From Demequina aestuarii (GTDB taxonomy: Bacteria > Actinomycetota > Actinomycetes > Actinomycetales > Demequinaceae), in contig NZ_BBRD01000001.1 of NCBI RefSeq assembly GCF_000975095.1, forward strand, positions 1,693,467 to 1,757,466: a stretch of DNA of 64,000 nt, written 5' to 3'. Every line of letters begins with the position of its first letter. Within the stretch, counting starts at the first letter, position 1. Below, piece after piece: positions 57,858-64,000 of the stretch. Position numbers and translations under genes: made by a program. Under the pieces are notes generated by a model, which worked only from the letters and a program-made list of their open reading frames with translations, ran no database searches and was not told where the DNA came from.

Positions 57858-57900
57858 TTGCATAGTCTGCATATTTGCAGAGTGTGCAACGAACTGTCAA
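57858..57900 (-). promoter_or_regulatory. Promoter with overlapping TetR operator
   Basis: A perfect -35 TTGACA (57900-57895) is followed after 18 bases by AAATAT. A 32-bp near-palindrome, 57858-57889 with 13 of 16 pairs matching, covers the -10 region: half-site TTGCA-x3-TCTGCA. Binding there would block initiation. Confidence 0.65.
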
Positions 57901-57906
57901 GTGGCG

Positions 57907-58233
57907 CTAGCGCGGGCGCAGGTGCCGAATGTCGGGGATCGCACCGTCGTCCGTCGACAGTTCCTCGATGTTGACGTCCTTGAAGGTCACCACGCGCACG
58001 TTGCGCACGAGCCGCGCCGAGCGGTAGACGTCCCACACCCACGCATCGGTCATGGTCACCTCGAAGTAGACGTCACCCCCAGACGCGCGCACCTGCAGGT
58101 CCACCTTGTTGCACAGGTAGAAGCGTCGCTCCGTCTCGACGACGTACTGGAACAGGCCCACCACATCGCGGTACTCGCGGTACAGCGCCAGCTCGGCGTC
58201 GGTTTCATAGTTCTCGAGGTCCTCGCTGCTCAC
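57907..58233 (-). CDS. DUF2469 conserved actinobacterial protein
   Basis: 108 residues. EDLENYETDAELALYREYRDVVGLF, the ETERRFYLCNKVDLQVR block and FEVTMTDAWVWDVYRSARL are the conserved DUF2469 sequence. Function unknown; normally sits between rnhB and yraN. Here neither is adjacent. GTG 58233 chosen because conservation starts there; no good ribosome site. Confidence 0.9.
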   Translation of the reverse strand: MSSEDLENYETDAELALYREYRDVVGLFQYVVETERRFYLCNKVDLQVRASGGDVYFEVTMTDAWVWDVYRSARLVRNVRVVTFKDVNIEELSTDDGAIPDIRHLRPR

Positions 58234-58350
58234 CGGACCATCATGGCCACAGACGGCCGATGCGCGCATCCGGCGCGCCGGGCGCCCCGCGCCCGTTCCG
58301 GGCCCCCGGAATCAACACCTCGCCGATCGAGCCCGCGCGCACCGACGGGG

Positions 58351-58402
58351 TTGACCGATCGCCACGCTTCGTTCTAGAGTATCTTTAGTAGTAAACAAAG
58401 GA
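58351..58402 (+). promoter_or_regulatory. Promoter, candidate operator and ribosome site of the ROK gene
   Basis: TTGACC (58351-58356), an 18-base spacer and TAGAGT (58375-58380) form a fair sigma-70-type promoter. The near-palindrome TTTAGTAGTAAA (58384-58395, 10 of 12 symmetric) sits at the expected transcription start, the right place for autorepression by a ROK regulator. AAAGGAG (58397-58402 region) is the ribosome site. Confidence 0.6.
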
Positions 58403-58409
58403 GTCAACT

Positions 58410-59621
58410 ATGGAGATGGCCGCCATGCGCACCGATGCCAATCGCGCCGCGATCCTCGCTCACCTGGGGGCCCGCGGCCCCGCATCCCGAGCCGACCTCG
58501 CTCGTGCGCTTGACCTGTCCCCGGCCCTTCTCACCAAGCTGACCCGAGACCTTCTCGCGGACGGTCTCCTGAACGAACTCGAGCACCAGCCGTCCCGTGG
58601 CGGGCGCCCTGCGCGTCAGTTGGGACTGGCCTCCAACGCCATAGGCGCGATTGGACTGAAGATCGCTCCCGACCACCTCACCCTCGTCGAGGTGGGGATC
58701 GACGGGGTGGTGACGCGAACGTCCACTGCGGGCTTCGACGCCACTGACCGCCTTGCCCTTCGCAGCCTGGTCGACATCACGACGGGGTTCATCGGCGAAG
58801 GCGATCACTCCCAGCTGCTCGGCATCGGCGTCGGCCTCCCCGGATCGGTCTTGGGGCAGAGCGAAGACCTGGTGGACTCGACTCAACTTCAATGGAACCA
58901 GGTCCCCCTCGGCTCGGCCTTGCGCTCCGCCACCGGGCTACCAGTGCTCATCGACAACAACGTCAGCGCCCTGGCGCTCGCCGAAGCGCTCTATGGCGTG
59001 GGGCGGGGCCACGAGGACTTCCTTGTCGTCACGATCGGCTCAGGCATCGGCGCTGGCATCGTCGCCAACGGCGCGATCGTGCGTGGGCACACCGGCAACG
59101 CCGGCGAGATCGGCCACATCCCTGTGGTCGAGAACGGTCCGCTGTGCCAATGCGGCGCTGCCGGTTGTCTGGAGGCCCTGATCGGACAGGCCGGCCTGAT
59201 GCGTGAGGCGACTGCTCGGGGCATCGTCATCGGCGGCACTCTTGCCGACGTGACCGCTCTGGCCGATGGAGGAGATCATGACGCTCAAGGGGTCTTCACT
59301 GCAGCAGGCAAGCTCCTGGGGAGAGCGATCGCCGGTGTGGTGAACACGCTCGACCCCCAGATCGTCGTCGTCCTTGGCGAGGGCGCAAGCTCGTGGCGGC
59401 ACTGGTCGCGCGGCTTCGAGCCGTCGTTCCGGGCCGCGCTCATCCCGCGAAAGCGCGGCGTCGAGGTCGCGGTCGAAGCATGGCAGGACGATCGCTGGGC
59501 TCAGGGCGCCGCGTGCTTGGTGCTCGGCACTCCGTTCGATGCCACGGGCGTCTCCGGCGAGCAGGGAGAGCGAATCCGCACACGCCTCACCGAGGTGCGG
59601 GACACGGAGGCCTCGGCGTGA
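58410..59621 (+). CDS. ROK-family transcriptional regulator
   Basis: 403 residues. Winged helix (about 8-65), then a ROK sugar-kinase-like domain with DNNVSALALAEALYG, the GSGIGAGIV phosphate loop and the zinc motif GEIGHIPV ... CQCGAAGCLE. Probably senses a sugar (or phosphate ester) and represses the operon it heads. Stop overlaps the next start as GTGA. Confidence 0.93.
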   Translation: MEMAAMRTDANRAAILAHLGARGPASRADLARALDLSPALLTKLTRDLLADGLLNELEHQPSRGGRPARQLGLASNAIGAIGLKIAPDHLTLVEVGIDGVVTRTSTAGFDATDRLALRSLVDITTGFIGEGDHSQLLGIGVGLPGSVLGQSEDLVDSTQLQWNQVPLGSALRSATGLPVLIDNNVSALALAEALYGVGRGHEDFLVVTIGSGIGAGIVANGAIVRGHTGNAGEIGHIPVVENGPLCQCGAAGCLEALIGQAGLMREATARGIVIGGTLADVTALADGGDHDAQGVFTAAGKLLGRAIAGVVNTLDPQIVVVLGEGASSWRHWSRGFEPSFRAALIPRKRGVEVAVEAWQDDRWAQGAACLVLGTPFDATGVSGEQGERIRTRLTEVRDTEASA

Positions 59622-60562
59622 GCGCGGCGACCAGCATCGAGGCAGCTGCCCGCCGAGAGCCACGGCGGCGCACGGGGAGCACTCCACGAGCGCGGCGCAG
59701 GCGCGAAGCGCTGATCGCCTACGCGTTCCTGGCACCGTCGGCGATTCCTCTCACCGCGTTCGTCCTATACCCGATGGCACAGGCGGCGTGGGCAAGCCTC
59801 CACGACTGGAACCTCATCACGCCCATGCAGTGGGTCGGCGTGGACAACTACGTCGCCTTGGTCCGAGACCCCGAGACGCTCGCAGCGTTCACCCACACCC
59901 TCTACTACATCGGCGGCACCCTCCCCCTCGTCTTCTGCGGTGGGCTGGCACTCGCACTCGGCCTCAACCGTGCGATGAAAGGTCGCAACCTGTTGCGAGG
60001 CATGTACTTCCTGCCCGTGGTCACGAGTTGGGTCGCCGTCGCGATCCTGTGGCGCTGGCTGCTCAACCCGGAAGTGGGCGTCGTCAATCAGGTCCTGGCG
60101 TGGTTCGGCGTCGACGGTCCTGGATGGTGGACCGATCCCACGTGGTCGATGCCGTCCATCATCATCGCGAGCGCGTGGAAGGACCTCGGGTTCGTCATGG
60201 TCCTCCTGCTCGCCGGGCTTCAGGCGATACCAGAACAAGTCAATGAGGCAGCAACGCTCGATGGTGCATCGCCATGGAGGCGCCTGCGATCGATCACGCT
60301 CCCACTCCTGACCCCATCGATCTTCTTCGTAATCATCATCACGCTCATCAACGGCTTCCAGGTGTTCGACCAGGTGTACGCCATGACCGGCGGTGGTCCG
60401 GCAGGCTCCTCCGAGGTCGTTGTCCAACGCATCTACGACCTCACCTTCCGATTCGGCGACGCCGGCCTCGCCTCGGCGCTGTCCATGATCCTGTTCCTCG
60501 TCGTGCTCATCGTCACCATGATCCAGATCCGCGGTGAGCGGAGGTGGGTCAACTATGCCTAG
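59618..60562 (+). CDS. Sugar ABC transporter permease (MalF/UgpA type)
   Basis: 314 residues, six helices; cytoplasmic N-terminal tail of about 35 residues rich in Arg. EAA loop QVNEAATLDGASPWRRLRSI binds the ATPase. GTG start overlaps the ROK gene stop. Stop codon overlaps the second permease. Confidence 0.93.
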   Translation: MSAATSIEAAARREPRRRTGSTPRARRRREALIAYAFLAPSAIPLTAFVLYPMAQAAWASLHDWNLITPMQWVGVDNYVALVRDPETLAAFTHTLYYIGGTLPLVFCGGLALALGLNRAMKGRNLLRGMYFLPVVTSWVAVAILWRWLLNPEVGVVNQVLAWFGVDGPGWWTDPTWSMPSIIIASAWKDLGFVMVLLLAGLQAIPEQVNEAATLDGASPWRRLRSITLPLLTPSIFFVIIITLINGFQVFDQVYAMTGGGPAGSSEVVVQRIYDLTFRFGDAGLASALSMILFLVVLIVTMIQIRGERRWVNYA

Positions 60563-61370
60563 GAACGTCAAGCGTCACACCCTGACGGCCGTGCTCGTGA
60601 TCGGCGCGGTGGCCATGGTCTTCCCGTTCGTGTGGAGCGTCATCACCTCGGTGTCGTCCGGGGCAGGCCTCACGTCGTCGCCCAGCCTCATCCCTGAGAA
60701 CCCGACCCTGGACGCCTATCGGACCCTCTTCTCCTCGACGAACTTCGCGCGGGTCGTCGCCAACTCAGTCGGAATCGCGGTGATCGTCACCGTTGCTCAA
60801 GTCAGCACGAGCGCCCTCGCTGCGTACGCGTTCACGCGACTGCGCTTCCCCGGCCGCTCGGTCATGTTCGCCGTCTACCTCGCGACCATGATGATCCCGA
60901 TGCAGGTGCTGATCGTGCCGCTGTTCGTCGAGATGCGCGCGCTCGGCCTGGTCGACACGTACGCGGGTGTGATCGTGCCGTCCATCGCGAGCGCCTTCGG
61001 CGTATTCCTTCTTCGCCAGGCGATGGCAGTGGTGCCGCGGGACTTCGACGAGGCCGCGACCCTCGACGGGGCCGGCCACCTCCGCATCTTCCGCAGCGTC
61101 GTGCTTCCACTGATCAAGCCGGCACTTGCGACGTTCGCGATCTTCTCCTTCATGAGCAGCTGGAACAGCTTCTTGTGGCCTCTGATCATCCTGCGGTCCG
61201 ACGAGTTCAAGACGCTTCCCGTCGCGCTCGCGCAACTCCAAGGGCAGTTCACGACCCAATGGGACGTGATGATGGCGGGCTCCGTCATCTCCATCATTCC
61301 CATGCTGCTCATCTACATCGTCGCCCAGAAGCAGGTCGTTCAGGGCGTTGCAGGCTCGGGGCTCAAGTGA
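60555..61370 (+). CDS. Sugar ABC transporter permease (MalG/UgpE type)
   Basis: 271 residues, six helices; EAA loop DFDEAATLDGAGHLRIFRSV. ATG 60555 lies 8 bases inside the previous gene with GGAGG upstream; GTG 60534 is less likely. Pairs with the preceding permease. Confidence 0.93.
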   Translation: MPRNVKRHTLTAVLVIGAVAMVFPFVWSVITSVSSGAGLTSSPSLIPENPTLDAYRTLFSSTNFARVVANSVGIAVIVTVAQVSTSALAAYAFTRLRFPGRSVMFAVYLATMMIPMQVLIVPLFVEMRALGLVDTYAGVIVPSIASAFGVFLLRQAMAVVPRDFDEAATLDGAGHLRIFRSVVLPLIKPALATFAIFSFMSSWNSFLWPLIILRSDEFKTLPVALAQLQGQFTTQWDVMMAGSVISIIPMLLIYIVAQKQVVQGVAGSGLK

Positions 61371-61405
61371 ACCCGGGAAAACCCAAAAACCGAAGGACAC
61401 CACTC

Positions 61406-62671
61406 ATGCGCAAGACAGTCACCGCAGGTGCCGGCATCGTCGCCGGACTCCTGGCCATGACCGCCTGCTCCTCGACGCCGGAGGGCGAGACGACAGACGG
61501 CCCCACCACGGCGAGCGACGAGCCCGTCACCATCACCTACTCGAACTTCGTCTCGAACGGAGGCAATGAGGAGAACCTCGCGGCCATCATCGATGCGTTC
61601 GAGGCGGAGAACCCGAACATCACGGTCGATGTGACGACGTTCCCCTACGAGGACTACGGCACTGCTCTCCAGACAGACCTCGCTGGGGGCACCGCCGCGG
61701 ATGTGTTCGACATCGAGTACTCGTCGTACGCCGGATTCCAGGCCAACGGCGTACTGGCGCCTCTCGAGGGGGTCGACCTGTCGGTGTACCGCGGCGATGT
61801 CGCGGACGCGTACACCACCGATGGCACGGCCTATGCGCTGCCCTCCTCGTTCTCCACCGTCGTCCTGTACTTCAACAAGGACCTCTTCGACACGGCCGGC
61901 CTCGACTACCCCACGGCGGAATGGACATGGGAGGACGAACAGGCCGCGGCCGAGGCCCTGACCGACATCGACGCGGGCGTGTGGGGCGATTACCAGCCCA
62001 TCTCGTATTACGAGTTCTACAAGGCTCTCGTGCAGGCGGGCGGTCAGTTCCTCGACGATGACGGTGCATCCGTCGCGTTCAACTCGCCCGAAGGCATCGC
62101 GGCCGCACAGTGGCTCGTGGACAAGTCCGGGACGGTCATGCCTTCGCCCGAGCAAGGGGCCGGCACGCCCGACTTCGATACCGGTCTCTGGGCTGACGGC
62201 AAGCTCGCGATGTGGCACAGCGGCATCTGGATGTTCGGAGCCGCAGCCGACAGTGACTTCGCATGGGACATCGCGGTCGAGCCCGGTCAGGCGCAGAACG
62301 CGTCCGCGGTGTTCTCGAACGCACTCGGCGTGTCTGCGACGTCCGAGAACCAAGCCGCGGCACAGGCCTTCGCGGCCTACCTCTCGAGCTCCCCGACCAT
62401 GGTCGATGTCCGCCTTGACGCCGGCTGGGAGCTGCCGCCCATCTCGGATGAATCTCAACTGGCCGCCTACTTGGACCAGCCTGAGCCGGCCAATCGGCAG
62501 GCAGTCTTCGACTCCCTCGACGCGATCGCACTGCCCCCCGTGATCGGCGAGGAGCAGGCCCGCATGGAAGAGGTCATGGGCGAACAGCTGACAGAAGCCG
62601 CAGCAGGCCGCATCACGGTCGAGGAAGCCCTCGACGCGGCGGCCGAAGCAGTCAACGGCCTCATCGGCTGA
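61406..62671 (+). CDS. Sugar-binding lipoprotein of ABC transporter
   Basis: 421 residues. Lipobox LLAMTACSS, a Thr/Glu/Gly linker, then a type 1 extracellular solute-binding fold (ADVFDIEYSSYAGFQANGVLAPL; WHSGIWMFG). Likely binds an oligosaccharide such as an alpha-glucoside, given the GH15 gene downstream. Followed by a perfect 13-bp hairpin. Confidence 0.93.
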   Translation: MRKTVTAGAGIVAGLLAMTACSSTPEGETTDGPTTASDEPVTITYSNFVSNGGNEENLAAIIDAFEAENPNITVDVTTFPYEDYGTALQTDLAGGTAADVFDIEYSSYAGFQANGVLAPLEGVDLSVYRGDVADAYTTDGTAYALPSSFSTVVLYFNKDLFDTAGLDYPTAEWTWEDEQAAAEALTDIDAGVWGDYQPISYYEFYKALVQAGGQFLDDDGASVAFNSPEGIAAAQWLVDKSGTVMPSPEQGAGTPDFDTGLWADGKLAMWHSGIWMFGAAADSDFAWDIAVEPGQAQNASAVFSNALGVSATSENQAAAQAFAAYLSSSPTMVDVRLDAGWELPPISDESQLAAYLDQPEPANRQAVFDSLDAIALPPVIGEEQARMEEVMGEQLTEAAAGRITVEEALDAAAEAVNGLIG

Positions 62672-62686
62672 TTCCGTCCATTGCAA

Positions 62687-62727
62687 GGGCCTGGTGGCGA
62701 CGTCCAGAACTCGCCGCCACCAGGCCC
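62687..62727 (+). repeat. Perfect 13-bp hairpin after the binding-protein gene
   Basis: GGGCCTGGTGGCG (62687-62699) pairs perfectly with CGCCACCAGGCCC (62715-62727) around 15 bases, 15 bases after the stop. No U-run. Same placement as the hairpin after gluB; probably raises binding-protein mRNA relative to downstream genes. Confidence 0.8.
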
Positions 62728-62761
62728 GATCGACACTACCCGCCCAGAAACGAGAGTGACC

Positions 62762-63865
62762 ATGACCACGGCTGCCGCTGCGAGCGGAGACGCGCTCGCC
62801 GACGCCTCGCTCGCCTTGATCTCATCCCTGCAACACCCCTCGGGCGCCTACCCGGCGAGCCCGACGTTCTCGGCCTACGCCGGATACTGCTGGTTCCGCG
62901 ACGGCTCGTTCATCGCGGACGGCATGTCCGCCGCAGGGGACCCCAGCTCCGCCGATCGCTTCTTCGAGTGGTGCTCGAGCGTCGTGCTCGACCACCGTGA
63001 CCAGATCTCGAGAGTCGCCGCCGCCAGGGCGCTGGGGCAGCCCTTGGACGACAGCCAGATGCTGCCGACCCGGTTCCTTCTCGACGGTTCGCACGGCTCA
63101 GACGACTGGTGGGACTTCCAGCTCGACGGCTACGGCACCTGGCTGTGGGCTCTCGAAGCTCACGCGCGTCGCCACGGGCGCCTTCCTGACTCCCTCGCGG
63201 ATGCAGTCATGCTCACCGTCGACTATCTCACTGCGACATGGGACCGTCCGTGCTTCGACTGGTGGGAGGAACACACGGAGCACCGCCACGTGTCGACGCT
63301 CGGCTGTGTCGGGGCTGGCCTCGAAGCAGCCATCGCCATGGAGATCCTGGACTCGGACCGTGCGGACCGAGCGGAGGCCGTGGCGCGAGAGATCCGGATG
63401 CTGATCTCCGCGGAGGGCGTCACGTCCGGTCATCTCACCAAGTGGCTCGGTTCCAGCGCCGTGGATGCGAGCCTGCTCGCCCTCATCGCTCCGATGGGGT
63501 ACCTCCCACCAGACTCCGCGCTGACATCGCAGACCCTGACCCGGATCGAGTCTGAGCTTGCCGTGGATGGCGGGATGCACCGGTACCTGGGCGATACGTT
63601 CTTCGGCGGCGGTCAATGGCCGCTCCTCTCCTGCTTCGCAGGACTCGCGCACGCCGCAATGGGAGACCACTCCGCGGCACGTGCCTACCTTGCCTGGGCG
63701 GCCGGCACCGTGCGGGATGGCTCGTCGTTGCCCGAGCAGGTTCCTGATCACTTGCTCGCACCCGACTTCGAGCAGGAATGGATCGACCGCTGGGGGCCGG
63801 TCGCCACTCCTCTGTTGTGGTCTCACGCCATGTATCTGCGGCTTCGCTCGGAGGTGTCTCGATGA
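62762..63865 (+). CDS. Glycoside hydrolase family 15 (glucoamylase/isomaltose-glucohydrolase-like)
   Basis: 367 residues, no signal peptide, so cytoplasmic. (alpha/alpha)6-barrel motifs: YCWFRDGSF, WWDFQLDGYGTWLWAL, FDWWEE with the putative general acid Glu, and SLPEQVPDH with the putative general base Glu; PLLWSHAMYLRL ends the fold. The N-terminal beta-sandwich of many GH15 enzymes is absent. Likely hydrolyses imported alpha-glucosides. ATG 62762 preferred over the upstream frame. Confidence 0.88.
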   Translation: MTTAAAASGDALADASLALISSLQHPSGAYPASPTFSAYAGYCWFRDGSFIADGMSAAGDPSSADRFFEWCSSVVLDHRDQISRVAAARALGQPLDDSQMLPTRFLLDGSHGSDDWWDFQLDGYGTWLWALEAHARRHGRLPDSLADAVMLTVDYLTATWDRPCFDWWEEHTEHRHVSTLGCVGAGLEAAIAMEILDSDRADRAEAVAREIRMLISAEGVTSGHLTKWLGSSAVDASLLALIAPMGYLPPDSALTSQTLTRIESELAVDGGMHRYLGDTFFGGGQWPLLSCFAGLAHAAMGDHSAARAYLAWAAGTVRDGSSLPEQVPDHLLAPDFEQEWIDRWGPVATPLLWSHAMYLRLRSEVSR

Positions 63866-64000
63866 GCATTCGACACCGCCCGCTCGGGTCAGGCCATCCC
63901 TACACCGATGACACTGAACAGCGTTCTCCCATCCTTCCGGTTGCGGGAGAACGAGTGCGCATCGGAGCCCGCACCAGTGCCGACGTCGAGGCGGTCGACG
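63862..64000 (+). CDS. Unidentified protein, N-terminal fragment
   Basis: Starts ATGA-overlapping the GH15 stop and runs off the window after 46 codons. The visible part (MSIRHRPLGSGHPYTDDTEQ, then a beta-like RSPILPVAGERVRIGAR) resembles the N-terminal strand region of glycosidases, and the operon suggests a sugar enzyme, but the fragment is too short to name. Confidence 0.6.
   Translation, partial: MSIRHRPLGSGHPYTDDTEQRSPILPVAGERVRIGARTSADVEAVD

Overview
The window is about 64 kb of high-G+C (roughly 70%) actinobacterial chromosome. Gene content and order (rimP-nusA-ylxR-infB-rbfA-truB-ribF, rpsO-pnp-M16 peptidase-dapB, rpsB-tsf-pyrH-frr-cdsA-rlmN, dxr-site-2 protease-ispG-DUF4081 GNAT-proS, yraN-comM-dprA-xerC-whiG) are the conserved actinobacterial housekeeping backbone. 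The style fits Micrococcales (Cellulomonas/Demequina-like), but I cannot name the genus from sequence alone. Most genes are on the minus strand, with many 1-4 nt ATGA/GTGA/TGATG overlaps that point to translational coupling.

Layout. 1-9.7 kb: pgsA fragment, a capA-like gene, a PAS-GGDEF-EAL c-di-GMP protein, ftsK, rnj, dapA and a small cupin. 9.9-15 kb: a plus-strand block of thyA-folA, two tandem GNATs, azlCD and a third GNAT, with a convergent ZIP transporter. 15-20.6 kb: dapB, M16 peptidase, pnp, rpsO. 20.7-24.1 kb: a gluABCD-type amino-acid ABC transporter lying between rpsO and ribF. 24-31 kb: the ribF-to-rimP translation/transcription operon. 31-46 kb: a DUF4439 lipoprotein, proS, isoprenoid genes (ispG, dxr), a site-2 protease, a DivIVA-domain protein, rlmN, cdsA, frr, pyrH, tsf and rpsB. 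46-51.5 kb: an M23-like secreted protein, a WhiG/FliA-type sigma factor, xerC, dprA, a ComM-family ATPase and yraN.

51.5-57.9 kb is accessory DNA inserted between yraN and the DUF2469 gene, which are normally adjacent or close in actinobacteria. It begins with a lower-G+C islet (about 51.8-53.2 kb) holding two or three small unrecognised genes. The islet is bracketed by a 72-bp direct repeat (71/72 identical) and by a decayed second copy of the yraN/comM junction. Two regulator-efflux operons follow (ArsR-like + MFS, TetR + DHA2 MFS), each preceded by a palindromic operator. 58.4-64 kb is a plus-strand alpha-glucoside-type operon: ROK regulator, two ABC permeases, a binding lipoprotein, a cytoplasmic GH15 enzyme and the start of another gene. 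It has no ABC ATPase, so a shared MsiK-type ATPase is expected elsewhere.

The least explained part is the bracketed islet. Other points of interest are an octamer, GCCGATGC/GCATCGGC, that recurs roughly 50 times across the window; strong hairpins directly after both binding-protein genes; a long antisense overlap between the M23 gene and the sigma-factor gene; and a long charged tail on ribosomal protein S2. I saw no tRNA, rRNA, CRISPR array, transposase or phage gene.
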